Shown here: piece by piece, positions 1-8,460 of the stretch
Layout of the letters: the number at the start of each line of letters is the position of its first letter
How positions within the stretch are numbered: the stretch's first letter is position 1
Assembly: GCF_018613875.1 (NCBI RefSeq)
Contig: NZ_JAGGPJ010000030.1
Location: forward strand, 1 to 39,386
Reading direction: 5' to 3'
DNA: 39,386 nucleotides
DNA from: Arthrobacter sp. ISL-28
GTDB taxonomy: Bacteria > Actinomycetota > Actinomycetes > Actinomycetales > Micrococcaceae
The notes under the pieces: model-generated
The model's input: only the letters and a program-made list of their open reading frames with translations
What the model was told of the DNA's origin: nothing
Database searches by the model: none
Program-made: the position numbers and the translations under genes

Positions 1-1318
<1,318 letters not shown>

Positions 1319-1656
1319 CGGCGCCCTCAGGTCCGGCAGGGTAGCTGCCTGGCGTGAACGCGACGTGTGCGACATATCGGTTACAACAGCCCGGTCATGT
1401 GCGCCGGGCAGGGTTCTATCTCGTCTACGACTGCCTATCCGTCCAGGGCGGTCGCCCCGCAGGCATAGCTGTCACCAGTCACTCTAGCTGTGACGGCTTG
1501 CCGATGCGTAGCCGCGTCTGGCGCCTCTGTCGTTTTTGACCGTCATACTGGTTGTGTGACGCACAATAAGCCGCACCGCGGCAGTAGCAGCTTGAAGCGC
1601 ACGCCCAAAGGGTGTTGGCTTGGAGTAATTGATATCACTATGCATAGGAGGAACAC
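1319..1656. promoter_or_regulatory. Divergent aceE / DUF3052 intergenic region
   Basis: A 338-base stretch with no credible gene. It must hold the aceE promoter (leftward) and the DUF3052-ahpE promoter (rightward). A weak rightward candidate is TTGGCT (1615-1620), 18 bases, TATGCA (1639-1644), directly ahead of the AGGAGG ribosome site at 1646-1651, which would leave a very short leader. Two copies of AGCTGT(C/G)AC start 19 bases apart at 1467 and 1486 and could be a regulator site for aceE. No terminator hairpin is expected between divergent genes and none was seen. The promoter calls are tentative. Confidence 0.4.
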
Positions 1657-2076
1657 GTGAGTGAGGCCGACGCCGCCACTTCGGTAAATGTGGCGGAAAA
1701 ATTGGGTTTCAAGGGCGGGGATCTGATTCAGGAGTTCGGTTACGACGATGACGTCGACTTCGACTTGCGTGATGACATTGAGGATCTGACGGGTTCCGAG
1801 CTCCTGGACGAGGACGATCATGACGTTGTGGACGCTGTCATATTCTGGTGGCGCGACGGCGACGGCGATCTCGTTGACACTCTTGTCGACTCGCTCACGA
1901 CACTCACTGAAGGCGGCGTCGTCTGGGTCCTGACACCCAAGTCCGGCCGCCCGGGTTATGTTTCCCCCTCGGACATCCAGGACGCAGCCCCCACTGCCGG
2001 GCTGCACTGCACCACGTCGGTAGGTGTGTCCAAGGACTGGAGCGCCACCCGCCTGGTGACCAGGAAGAACAAGTGA
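1657..2076 (+). CDS. DUF3052 family protein
   Basis: Conserved actinobacterial protein of unknown function, 139 residues. It is strongly acidic in the first half (EFGYDDDVDFDLRDDIEDL, then DEDDHD) and has a conserved core VDAVIFWWRDGDGDLVDTL followed by VWVLTPKSGRPGYVSPSDIQDAAPTAGL, which I recognise as DUF3052. No signal peptide or membrane segment is seen, so it should be cytosolic. The GTG start at 1657 has AGGAGG five bases upstream. Its stop overlaps the ahpE start (GTGA), so the two are probably translationally coupled. From memory, the same DUF3052 to AhpE order next to aceE exists in mycobacteria (Rv2239c-Rv2238c), which suggests a role tied to redox metabolism. That role is inference. 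Confidence 0.9.
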   Translation: MSEADAATSVNVAEKLGFKGGDLIQEFGYDDDVDFDLRDDIEDLTGSELLDEDDHDVVDAVIFWWRDGDGDLVDTLVDSLTTLTEGGVVWVLTPKSGRPGYVSPSDIQDAAPTAGLHCTTSVGVSKDWSATRLVTRKNK

Positions 2077-2576
2077 CCGCAACGAACACCGAGGCGCCCA
2101 CGGGGGTCATGGCTGTGCCCGAAGTAGGGCAGCCCGCCCCGGACTTCACCCTGGTCAACCAGTTCGGTGAGCCTGTCCGGCTGGCGGACTTCCGCGGCCG
2201 GAACGTGGTGGTTGTCTTCTATCCCTTCGCCTTCTCGGGCATCTGCACCGGTGAACTGTGCGAGATCAGGGACAATCTGGCCGTTTTCGAGCACGCCGAC
2301 GCCGAGGTGCTGGCAGTTTCCGTTGACAGCAAGTTCGCCCTCCGCGCCTATGCCGAGCAGGAAGGGTATGGCTTCAGCCTGCTTGCCGACTTCTGGCCAC
2401 ATGGGGCAGTGGCCGAGCAATACGGTGTCTTTGACGCGGACAGCGGCATGGCCACGCGGGGGACCTTCATCATCGACGGCGAAGGCATCGTTCGGTACGT
2501 CGTGGTCAATCCCCGCGGCCAGGCGCGCGATCTGGGCGAGTACCGCCGCGTGCTGGCAGGACTGGCCCAAGGCTGA
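2073..2576 (+). CDS. ahpE: AhpE-type peroxiredoxin
   Basis: Thiol peroxidase of the AhpE class, reducing hydroperoxides and peroxynitrite in the cytosol. The 167-residue protein has a thioredoxin-like fold: APDFTLVNQFGEPVRLADFRG near residues 22-42, then the active-site loop PFAFSGICTGELCEIRD with the peroxidatic Cys at about 58. A second Cys five residues later (about 63) sits where one-Cys AhpE proteins often have another residue, so intramolecular resolution is possible but unproven. The coupled start is GTG at 2073 inside the GTGA overlap with the DUF3052 stop; an internal ATG at 2109 (MAVPEVGQ) matches the usual family N-terminus and is a good alternative. It lies four bases before the Sir2 gene, making a three-gene unit. 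Confidence 0.93.
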   Translation: MTATNTEAPTGVMAVPEVGQPAPDFTLVNQFGEPVRLADFRGRNVVVVFYPFAFSGICTGELCEIRDNLAVFEHADAEVLAVSVDSKFALRAYAEQEGYGFSLLADFWPHGAVAEQYGVFDADSGMATRGTFIIDGEGIVRYVVVNPRGQARDLGEYRRVLAGLAQG

Positions 2577-2580
2577 ACAC

Positions 2581-3510
2581 ATGGATGAGCGGCGGACCGG
2601 CATTGGCCTAACAGGGTTTGCCAGTCGGCCTGCTGCCCCGCTGGCGGAGCCGTCCGCGTCAGAGCTTGAAGTCCTGACGCAGATCCGGGACCTGTTGTCC
2701 GGGCTGCGCCTGGCTCTCCTGACGGGGGCGGGACTGAGTACGGATTCCGGGATCCCCGACTATCGAGGGCCCGATTCGCCGCCGCGGTCGCCGATGACGT
2801 ACCAGGAGTTCGTAGGGGACGAGGCGAACCGTCAGCGGTATTGGGCCAGGAACCACATCGGCTGGTCCCATCTCAGGCGTGCTGATCCCAATGCCGGCCA
2901 TGCCGCCGTCGCGGTTTTGGAACGCCGGGGACTCCTGACGGGGCTGATCACCCAAAACGTCGACCGCCTCCATGAGGATGCCGGCAGCGTGAATGTGGTG
3001 GACCTGCATGGGCGCTTTGATCAGGTCATCTGCCTGGACTGTCGCCGCACGTACTCACGTCAGCTGCTGGCCGGCGTGCTGGAGGCACTGAATCCCGGAT
3101 TCCTCGGCCGTGCCCTGGAATCCGGCGTGGTGGAAATCGCACCCGATGCCGACGCGACGGTGGAGGATTCAGCGCTTATCCGCAGCTTCGTCCCGGCGCG
3201 CTGCCCTGCCTGTGGCGGGGTCCTGAAGCCGGACTTTGTGTATTTCGGGGAAAATGTTCCCAAGGATCGTGTAGAGCGCGCCTATTCCATGGTGGATGAG
3301 GCAAGGGCGCTGCTCGTTGCCGGTTCTTCGCTCAGCGTCATGAGCGGCCTGCGGTTTGTCCGCCATGCCGCAAGAGAGGGCAAGCCGGTGGTCATCATTA
3401 ACCGCGGTGCGACGCGGGGAGATGAATTTGCCACTATCAGGCTCGGCGCCGGTGTGAGCGAATCTCTTGCCTGGCTTGCCGCGGAGCTGCCTGGCATCCC
3501 GCGGGCCTGA
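2581..3510 (+). CDS. Sir2-family NAD-dependent protein deacylase
   Basis: Sirtuin of 309 residues that would remove acyl groups from lysines using NAD. Visible motifs: NAD-binding GAGLSTDSGIPDYRG from about residue 49, TQNVDRLHEDAG, the catalytic His in DLHGRFD (about 143), and a zinc-binding set of two pairs, CLDC (about 151/154) and CPAC (about 208/211). These are followed by KPDFVYFGENVP and the C-terminal NAD segment VAGSSLSVMSG. The organisation resembles the SIRT4-like class II group rather than the short CobB group, but I cannot assign acyl preference. The ATG at 2581 is four bases after the ahpE stop, with AAGG nine bases upstream. The frame stays open far upstream inside ahpE, but that part is a shadow. 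Confidence 0.93.
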   Translation: MDERRTGIGLTGFASRPAAPLAEPSASELEVLTQIRDLLSGLRLALLTGAGLSTDSGIPDYRGPDSPPRSPMTYQEFVGDEANRQRYWARNHIGWSHLRRADPNAGHAAVAVLERRGLLTGLITQNVDRLHEDAGSVNVVDLHGRFDQVICLDCRRTYSRQLLAGVLEALNPGFLGRALESGVVEIAPDADATVEDSALIRSFVPARCPACGGVLKPDFVYFGENVPKDRVERAYSMVDEARALLVAGSSLSVMSGLRFVRHAAREGKPVVIINRGATRGDEFATIRLGAGVSESLAWLAAELPGIPRA

Positions 3511-3593
3511 TCCGGATTGGCGTTTCAAGCCTGTGTTCCGGTAGAGTCTATGTTCGTTGGTTCGAGCGCTTCGGTGCGGGAACCGGCAAAAAT

Positions 3594-3666
3594 GGGTCTT
3601 TAGCTCAGCTGGTAGAGCGCCACGTTTACACCGTGGATGTCATCGGTTCGATCCCGGTAGGACCCA
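3594..3666 (+). tRNA. tRNA-Val (anticodon TAC)
   Basis: Complete cloverleaf of 73 bases. The acceptor stem GGGTCTT pairs with AGGACCC (one G-T pair). The D arm is GCTC...GAGC. The anticodon stem CCACG/CGTGG encloses loop TTTACAC with anticodon TAC at 3627-3629. The T arm carries TTCGATC. The discriminator is A at 3666; CCA is not encoded (CAA follows). An intrinsic terminator starts six bases later, so it is transcribed alone. Confidence 0.97.
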
Positions 3667-3672
3667 CAAAGA

Positions 3673-3717
3673 AAAACCCCGTCTTCTAAGCCAATGCGGC
3701 TGAGAAGGCGGGGTTTT
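3673..3717 (+). terminator. Intrinsic terminator after tRNA-Val
   Basis: Stem AAAACCCCGTCTTCT (3673-3687) pairs with AGAAGGCGGGGTTTT (3703-3717) with one G-T wobble, and the right arm ends in a T run. It ends the tRNA-Val transcript. Confidence 0.9.
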
Positions 3718-3789
3718 GTGTTTGTCAGGTGAGGTCGGTTTCATAGTCCTCACGCCAGGAATGTCACTGCCCGGCCATACCCTTCGGGC

Positions 3790-4080
3790 ATGGAACATGT
3801 GGTGGTGAGGAGTGCTCCGGATGGCCGGCCGGCGGCGGTCATTAGGGGCGGCCGCGAATGGACCGTCGGGGCAGAGCCGGTCCGCTGGTTTGAACGGGTC
3901 AACTGGTGGGAAGCCGAGCGACGGATGCCGCTGGGCCGGAGCCGTGTGGACGTTGAGGTCTGGAGATTGCAGGCGCGGCTGGGGCGGAATGAAAACTCCG
4001 CATTGATCACCATGGAGGTCATGCGGGACGGCCTCGGGGGCGGCTGGAGATTGCGGGGAACCCTCGCGGACGTGGCGTGA
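3790..4080 (+). CDS. DUF6504 family protein
   Basis: Small protein of 96 residues resembling DUF6504: RPAAVIRGGREWTVGAEPVRWFERVNWWEAE, then VDVEVWRLQARL and a C-terminal WRLRGTL. The tryptophan-rich centre and the 'verdict, wrapped sheet' pattern are typical of the family, whose function is unknown; in many actinobacteria relatives lie near translesion polymerase genes, but no such gene is nearby here. No signal or membrane segment. There is no Shine-Dalgarno before the ATG; CATACC sits eight bases upstream and could be a -10 box for a leaderless transcript. The family assignment is moderately sure. Confidence 0.75.
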   Translation: MEHVVVRSAPDGRPAAVIRGGREWTVGAEPVRWFERVNWWEAERRMPLGRSRVDVEVWRLQARLGRNENSALITMEVMRDGLGGGWRLRGTLADVA

Positions 4081-4126
4081 CTGTTGCCGACCGGCGTGAC
4101 ACCGGAAAGCCCGGGCCATTGGAAAA

Positions 4127-4167
4127 GCCTTCCACCGCGACTATTGGGGGATGCCGCGGTGGAAGGC
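4127..4167. terminator. Perfect 13-bp hairpin after the DUF6504 gene
   Basis: GCCTTCCACCGCG (4127-4139) and CGCGGTGGAAGGC (4155-4167) form a perfect stem around a 15-base loop. No T run follows on either strand. It starts 47 bases after the DUF6504 stop and is probably its terminator. The rest of 4081-4441 holds only regulatory sequence for the IclR gene. Confidence 0.55.
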
Positions 4168-4330
4168 CTACGTTGAATATACCGTGAACTTTCGGAAAAC
4201 GAAACCATTCCGTAATACAAGCAAATAATCACGACGTAGCCCGTCGACTCTTGCGTTCGAGGAGTGGCTGAGCCGGGCCTGGCCGGATTTCTTCCACGGC
4301 GGGAAGAGCAAAGCCATTATGATGTGAAGT

Positions 4331-4346
4331 GTTCAGTTGAATGAAC
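4331..4346. promoter_or_regulatory. Palindromic operator upstream of the IclR gene
   Basis: Perfect inverted repeat GTTCA-GTTGAA-TGAAC. Its half-sites recur with one mismatch upstream of the transporter and in the divergent dehydrogenase promoter, so it is probably the binding site of the IclR-family protein. A possible promoter for the IclR gene is TTGGCC (4375-4380), 18 bases, TATGCT (4399-4404), which would place this site near -72, a position compatible with activation or with repression of another promoter. Confidence 0.65.
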
Positions 4347-4441
4347 AGGCGTTGAAGAACGGGCCCCGGATTGATTGGCCCGCTAATGACTGAGCATCTA
4401 TGCTGCCTGCGCGCCAAGCGCATACCGATTGAAGGAGAATC

Positions 4442-5239
4442 ATGGTCGATTCCCGCGCATCCCGCCCCAGCGACGGATTGGGCAGCACTTCACCGGCTCC
4501 CGCCGTCACCCGCGCCGCCGCCGTCATGGATGCACTGGCAGCATCCGCGACGGGCCGGCTGACTCTTAGCGACCTCGCCAGGGAGCTCGGCATCCCAAAG
4601 TCGTCAACATCAAACCTGCTGCTGGCTCTGGAAGAGGCCCGCCTGATCAGCCGGCAAGGCTCTGAATTCACCCTCGGCCGCAAACTGGTTGAGCTCGGAG
4701 CGGCCTACCTGAGCAGGCTGGATGAGGTCCAGGAGTTCTACCGCTTCTGCGAGCAGGCCCCCACGCTTTCCGGCGAGACCGTGCGCATCGCCATGCTGGA
4801 CGGTGCCAATGTCATCTATCTCGCGCGCTATGAAGGACATCCGGCTGTCCGGCTGACGTCCAACATCGGGGATAAGATGCCGGTTTCGCTCTGCGCCGTG
4901 GGCAAGGCGCTAATTGCCCGCCTTCACGAGCACGACATCGACGCCATGTTTCCTGATGATGCGGATCTGCCCGTGCTCACTCCAAAATCGATCCGCACCG
5001 GCGCCGAGCTGAAGGCCCAGCTCCGGCAAATCCGCGAACAGGGCCATGCCTTCGAGGACGAGGAATCCACCACGGGCGTAGTGTGCCTGGCTGTCTCGGT
5101 GCCCACCCACGGCGCCCACGGCCCAAGCCTGGGCCTGTCCGTGACGGCGCTCAAGGCCACATATTCGGACGAGCAGGGCGCCCAGATGGTCAAGGAACTG
5201 AAGGAACTGGCGAGGTCGCTGGGCAACCCGATGGGCTGA
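4442..5239 (+). CDS. IclR-family transcriptional regulator
   Basis: DNA-binding regulator of 265 residues. A winged helix-turn-helix occupies about residues 20-85 (TRAAAVMDALAAS...LTLSDLARELGIPKSSTSNLLLALEEARLI). The IclR effector domain follows (GETVRIAMLDGANVIYLARYEG, then MPVSLCAVGKALIA and FEDEESTTGVVCLAVSVP). The ATG at 4442 has AAGGAG about six bases upstream. The gene ends in a clear terminator and precedes an MHS transporter in the same direction. The shared palindromes suggest it controls itself, the transporter and the dehydrogenase cluster at 7328-11248. The ligand is unknown; a sugar acid or keto acid is inferred from the targets. Confidence 0.95.
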   Translation: MVDSRASRPSDGLGSTSPAPAVTRAAAVMDALAASATGRLTLSDLARELGIPKSSTSNLLLALEEARLISRQGSEFTLGRKLVELGAAYLSRLDEVQEFYRFCEQAPTLSGETVRIAMLDGANVIYLARYEGHPAVRLTSNIGDKMPVSLCAVGKALIARLHEHDIDAMFPDDADLPVLTPKSIRTGAELKAQLRQIREQGHAFEDEESTTGVVCLAVSVPTHGAHGPSLGLSVTALKATYSDEQGAQMVKELKELARSLGNPMG

Positions 5240-5250
5240 AGGGTGCTGAG

Positions 5251-5277
5251 AGCGGCGTCACATTGACGCCGCTTTCT
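5251..5277 (+). terminator. Intrinsic terminator after the IclR gene
   Basis: Perfect 10-bp stem AGCGGCGTCA / TGACGCCGCT with a three-base CAT loop, followed by TTCTCC. It separates the IclR gene from the transporter. Confidence 0.85.
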
Positions 5278-5305
5278 CCATAAAAGATGTGACTATTGGC
5301 CGGTC

Positions 5306-5340
5306 GTTCAACTTGTTGTACTGTGTTCAACATAGTGATC
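5306..5340. promoter_or_regulatory. Tandem IclR-type operators before the MHS transporter
   Basis: Two copies of the GTTCA-N6-TGAAC motif with one mismatch each: GTTCA-ACTTGT-TGTAC (5306-5321) and GTTCA-ACATAG-TGATC (5325-5340), starting 19 bases apart. A weak promoter, TTCAAC (5307-5312), 18 bases, CATAGT (5331-5336), lies inside the sites, so binding should block RNA polymerase. The assignment to the neighbouring IclR protein is inference. Confidence 0.65.
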
Positions 5341-5409
5341 GGCACCATGGGTGTTGCCGCTATCCCACCAAGGCCAACGGGGGCCTGGAGTGTTTTTGAG
5401 GGAGTGCTT

Positions 5410-6759
5410 GTGACAACTCGTACTGATATACCGCTGGCTGAAGCGGACGGCGCCGTCGTCGAACCGGAACAGCTGCGAAGGGCAACTCTTGCCAGCTCCG
5501 TAGGCTCCGCTCTGGAGTACTACGACTTCTATATTTACGGTCTCGCCTCGGCGCTGATCTTCGGACCCTTGTTCTTCAAGCCACTGGGCGAAGAGGGCGC
5601 ACTCATTGCCTCGTTTGCCACCTACGGCGTCGGCTTCGCGGCACGGCCGTTCGGTGGCGTAGTCTTCGGCTACATCGGGGACCGCTACGGCCGGAAAATG
5701 GTTCTGATCCTGACCATCGGCCTCATGGGAATGGCCAGCTTTGCGATCGGCCTGCTGCCCACGTTCGAGCAGGCGGGGATGCTCGGAGCCGTGCTCCTGG
5801 TGATCCTCCGCATCATCCAGGGCCTTGGCGCCGGAGCTGAGCAGGCCGGCGCAACGACACTGATCTCCGAAGTTGCCCCGCGCCGCCGTCGTGGCTTCTT
5901 TGCCTCCCTTCCTTTCGTGGGAATCCAGCTGGGCACGCTCCTTGGTGCCGGCACCTTCGCGCTGATCGCGATGGCAGACAAGGCCGTCCTCGAGGGCGGG
6001 CTGTGGAGGGTTCCTTTTCTGGCCAGCGTCATCCTGATTGCCGTGGCCATCTTCATCCGCCTTCGGCTGAAGGAGACGCCCGTGTTCCAGGAACTGGAGA
6101 AGCACAAGAATGTTGTGAAAAACCCGGTCGGCGAACTCTGGAAGCACTCCAAAAAGAACGTGCTCGTGGGTATCGGCCTGCGCATGGGTGAAAACGGCAA
6201 CTCCTCCATCTACTCCGCGCTCCTGGTGGCCTTCCTGGCAGCCCCCGCCGGCGTATTCCCCGGGGACAAGTTCATCGGCCCCGTAGGCCTGCTCATCGCC
6301 GCAGGCTTCGCCGCCGTCATGGTGGTCACCTTCGGCGCACTGTCCGACCGCTTCGGACGCGTCCCCGTCTACCGGTACGGCGCACTCTTCCAGGCCCTGC
6401 TTGCCTTCCCGGCGTTCTACCTCGTCACCCTCGGCAACGTGACACTGGTCTGGGTGGTCATGGTGGTGGGCATCGCCCTCGGCGTGCAGTCGATGCTCGG
6501 CCCGCAGTGCCCACTCCTGCCCGAGCTGTTCGGTTCCCAATACCGCTTCACGGGCGTTGCCATGAGCCGTGAACTGTCCGCCGTGCTTGCCGGAGGCCTC
6601 GTGCCACTGGTCGGTGCAGCCCTGCTCGCCGCAACCGGATATTCGTGGATGGTCCTGGCCATCTACTCCGTGGTGCTGGCGCTGATCTCCTTCGTCACCA
6701 CCTTCTTCACTCCGGAGACCAATGGCCGCGACCTCGTACTGATCGAGGACGCGAGCTAG
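5410..6759 (+). CDS. MFS transporter, metabolite:H+ symporter (MHS) family
   Basis: Inner-membrane proton symporter of 449 residues with about 12 predicted membrane segments. Family marks: SVGSALEYYDFYIYGLAS at the first helix, ARPFGGVVFGYIGDRYGRK in the first cytoplasmic loop, RIIQGLGAGAEQAGA, LISEVAPRRRRG, FRLRLKETPVF-like central loop, and the repeat signature GALSDRFGRVPVYRYG. Relatives carry organic acids such as shikimate, alpha-ketoglutarate or citrate, so a sugar acid or keto acid is likely here. I chose the GTG at 5410 because GAGGGAG lies five bases upstream; the frame is open back to 5296, but that part covers the operator sites and lacks coding character. Two IclR-type operators and a 16-bp terminator bracket it as a single-gene unit. 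Confidence 0.92.
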   Translation: MTTRTDIPLAEADGAVVEPEQLRRATLASSVGSALEYYDFYIYGLASALIFGPLFFKPLGEEGALIASFATYGVGFAARPFGGVVFGYIGDRYGRKMVLILTIGLMGMASFAIGLLPTFEQAGMLGAVLLVILRIIQGLGAGAEQAGATTLISEVAPRRRRGFFASLPFVGIQLGTLLGAGTFALIAMADKAVLEGGLWRVPFLASVILIAVAIFIRLRLKETPVFQELEKHKNVVKNPVGELWKHSKKNVLVGIGLRMGENGNSSIYSALLVAFLAAPAGVFPGDKFIGPVGLLIAAGFAAVMVVTFGALSDRFGRVPVYRYGALFQALLAFPAFYLVTLGNVTLVWVVMVVGIALGVQSMLGPQCPLLPELFGSQYRFTGVAMSRELSAVLAGGLVPLVGAALLAATGYSWMVLAIYSVVLALISFVTTFFTPETNGRDLVLIEDAS

Positions 6760-6782
6760 CACGCCACAGCCAGGCGCGAACG

Positions 6783-6820
6783 GACACGTGCGGCCCCTTC
6801 CCGGAGGGGCCGCACGTGTC
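6783..6820. terminator. Perfect 16-bp hairpin after the transporter
   Basis: GACACGTGCGGCCCCT (6783-6798) pairs perfectly with AGGGGCCGCACGTGTC (6805-6820) around a six-base loop. No clear T run follows. It begins 23 bases after the transporter stop. Confidence 0.8.
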
Positions 6821-6914
6821 CCTTCGCACTTTATGCGTGGGCTGGGAGGCTCTCGGAACGCCAGACCGGCCAGGCGGCATGCGCTGCGCAGGGTCCCGGG
6901 TTTACGGTGGATGC

Positions 6915-7124
6915 ATGGAGTACCTGAGGGGTCCTTTGTATCTGGACGTCGCCGCGAAGGGACTGTGCCTCGTCGGCGTCGTGATGATGATTTTCGGGCA
7001 GGGCGGATGGTTCATCGGCGGGGTTGTCGCCGTTGTCATCGGGGTGCTGTTTGGTGCGTGGTCCATGATTGCTGTCCGGCAGACGCGGCGCCGAGGATGG
7101 GATGGCGTGAACCGCATTCAATAG
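6915..7124 (+). CDS. Small two-helix membrane protein, unknown function
   Basis: A 69-residue protein with two hydrophobic segments (LDVAAKGLCLVGVVMMIFG, then GWFIGGVVAVVIGVLFGAW) joined by a short glycine-rich turn and ending in a basic tail (RQTRRRGWDG). I do not recognise a family. The ATG at 6915 has no good ribosome site but is preceded by TACGGT and six bases, which fits a leaderless start. It stands alone between the transporter terminator and the 17-bp tandem repeat. Coding is supported by the clear amphipathic and hydrophobic pattern and GC-rich third positions; the function is unknown. Confidence 0.6.
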   Translation: MEYLRGPLYLDVAAKGLCLVGVVMMIFGQGGWFIGGVVAVVIGVLFGAWSMIAVRQTRRRGWDGVNRIQ

Positions 7125-7170
7125 CGTGTGCGTGGGTCGCGGCCGGGGCTTAGATGTTCGTTCGCGCTCC

Positions 7171-7228
7171 AGCGCAGCCGTTCAGTCAGCACAGCCGTTC
7201 AGTCAGCGCAGCCGTTCAGTCAGCGCAG
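7171..7228. repeat. 17-bp tandem repeat, about 3.4 copies
   Basis: Unit GCGCAGCCGTTCAGTCA at 7171-7187, 7188-7204 (one change, GCA for GCG) and 7205-7221, then a partial GCGCAGC at 7222-7228. It lies between two convergent genes, directly beside the terminator hairpin of the hydroxyacid dehydrogenase. Confidence 0.9.
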
Positions 7229-7231
7229 CAA

Positions 7232-7262
7232 AGAGCCGGGCAACCATTGCGGCTGCCCGGCT
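7232..7262 (-). terminator. Terminator of the D-2-hydroxyacid dehydrogenase gene
   Basis: Perfect 10-bp stem GAGCCGGGCA (7232-7241) / TGCCCGGCTC (7253-7262) with an 11-base loop. Read leftward, it is followed by TTTGC, and it lies about 65 bases past the stop of the leftward gene. Confidence 0.75.
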
Positions 7263-7327
7263 CCTTGGTTCTCTGCGCCCCGCGCCGTCCTTCCAAGGGA
7301 CGGTCGGCCGGGACGCGAAGCGGTGTC

Positions 7328-8380
7328 CTAGTAGAAGTGGACCGTGTCCACGAGGTGGGGGAGGTCGCCCCCGTCGAGGAACGTGCGGAGGTTGCTGCAG
7401 AAGCGCTCAGCGATGAGGCGGTTCTCTGCGGCGCTGAGGGCTGACGTATGGGGTGACACCATGACCTTGGGGTGGTTCCAGAGCGGGCTGTCCTGGGGGA
7501 GCGGCTCCACGGCGAACACGTCCAGGCAGGCGTAGGACACCTGCCCGTTGTCCAGTGCTTCCAGCAGTGCTTCCTCGTCGACCACGGTGCCGCGGCCCAC
7601 ATTGACAAAAACGGCGCCGGGCTTCATGGCGGAGAAGATCTCGCGGTTGAACAGCTTCTCCGTATACGGTGTGCCCGGCAGGGTGTTGACCACGGCGTCG
7701 GCGGAGCTCAAGAGGCCCGGGAGGCCGTCGTTGCCTGCCACCTCCTCAATGCCCTCGAGGGGCTCCACGTTCCGCTTGGTGCCGCTGACTTTCATGCCCA
7801 GCGCCCGGGCAACGCGTGCGGTCTCGAGCCCGATCTCGCCGAGTCCGGCAATCACGAGGGTCGAGCCGTTGACGAGCCGCGTCGGGATCCGCAGCTCCGG
7901 CCACGCTTTGTCCGCCTGGTCCTGGGCGAGTTCGGCGGTCCGCTTGAAGCCATTCAGGATTCCCAGGGCCGCGAACTCGGCCAGGGGCAGGGCGTGGACG
8001 CCGGCCGAAGTGGTGACCTTGAACTTGTTCAGCGTTTCCGGGTCCAGTCCTGACGCTTTCACGGCCCCGCCTGCCCCTGCGGCCATCGCGTGGATCCACT
8101 GCAGGTGGGGATTGCCGCGGGCAATCCTCGCCAGGCCTGCGGGACTTTCGTTCGGAAAGCCGTAGATGACCTGTGCCTTACCCAGCATGTCCCAGTAGCG
8201 CTCCTCCTGCTCGGCGGTGCGCGTGAAGTCGGGATCACCCGAGTGGTCTGCCGGGAACCGCTCAGGCGGCAGCAGCTCGGGTTGGTAGAGAACGGTCACG
8301 GAGGGATCTACGGCGCGAATGCGCTCCACCAGCTCTGCTTCGAGCGGCACGGCGATTGCGACAGTGGTTTCAGTCGTCAT
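7328..8380 (-). CDS. D-isomer-specific 2-hydroxyacid dehydrogenase (possible 2-ketogluconate/glyoxylate reductase)
   Basis: NAD(P)-dependent reductase of 2-keto acids, 350 residues from the chosen start. The Rossmann motif is GLGEIGLETARVARALGM, and the signature NVGRGTVVDEEALLEALDNG carries the substrate-binding Arg. The Glu of the catalytic relay is in DVFAVEPLP and the catalytic His in SPHTSALS. GhrA/GhrB-like enzymes of this family reduce glyoxylate, hydroxypyruvate and 2-keto-gluconate; the neighbouring gluconate-type enzymes favour a keto-gluconate, which is inference. I chose the ATG at 8380 (MTTETT) because TATGAT ends seven bases upstream, as in a leaderless transcript; an ATG pair at 8392/8389 is the alternative. 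Its promoter overlaps IclR-type operator sites shared with the divergent operon. Confidence 0.9.
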   Translation of the reverse strand: MTTETTVAIAVPLEAELVERIRAVDPSVTVLYQPELLPPERFPADHSGDPDFTRTAEQEERYWDMLGKAQVIYGFPNESPAGLARIARGNPHLQWIHAMAAGAGGAVKASGLDPETLNKFKVTTSAGVHALPLAEFAALGILNGFKRTAELAQDQADKAWPELRIPTRLVNGSTLVIAGLGEIGLETARVARALGMKVSGTKRNVEPLEGIEEVAGNDGLPGLLSSADAVVNTLPGTPYTEKLFNREIFSAMKPGAVFVNVGRGTVVDEEALLEALDNGQVSYACLDVFAVEPLPQDSPLWNHPKVMVSPHTSALSAAENRLIAERFCSNLRTFLDGGDLPHLVDTVHFY

Positions 8381-8383
8381 ACT

Positions 8384-8418
8384 GTTCATCATACTGAATG
8401 GAGGCTAGGATACTGAAC
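8384..8418. promoter_or_regulatory. IclR-type operator pair in the divergent dehydrogenase promoter
   Basis: GTTCA-TCATAC-TGAAT (8384-8399) matches the IclR-site palindrome with one mismatch. A second, half-conserved copy (8403-8418) keeps a perfect TGAAC and starts 19 bases later, the same phasing as before the transporter. A leftward -10 TATGAT (8393-8388) lies inside the first site, and a possible rightward -10 TAGGAT (8406-8411) lies inside the second, so one regulator could control both directions. Confidence 0.6.
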
Positions 8419-8460
8419 GGCTCGAGAGAAGATTAAGCACAACGAAGTGAGGCGCTCCGC

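Noticed and set aside
2167..2580. N-terminal extension of the sirtuin frame
   Set aside because: It lies out of frame inside ahpE; the sirtuin starts at 2581 by position and homology.
5308..6762. 484-codon leftward frame antisense to the transporter
   Set aside because: The product is rich in His, Asp, Gln and Glu in the pattern of a GC-driven shadow; the rightward protein has all family motifs.
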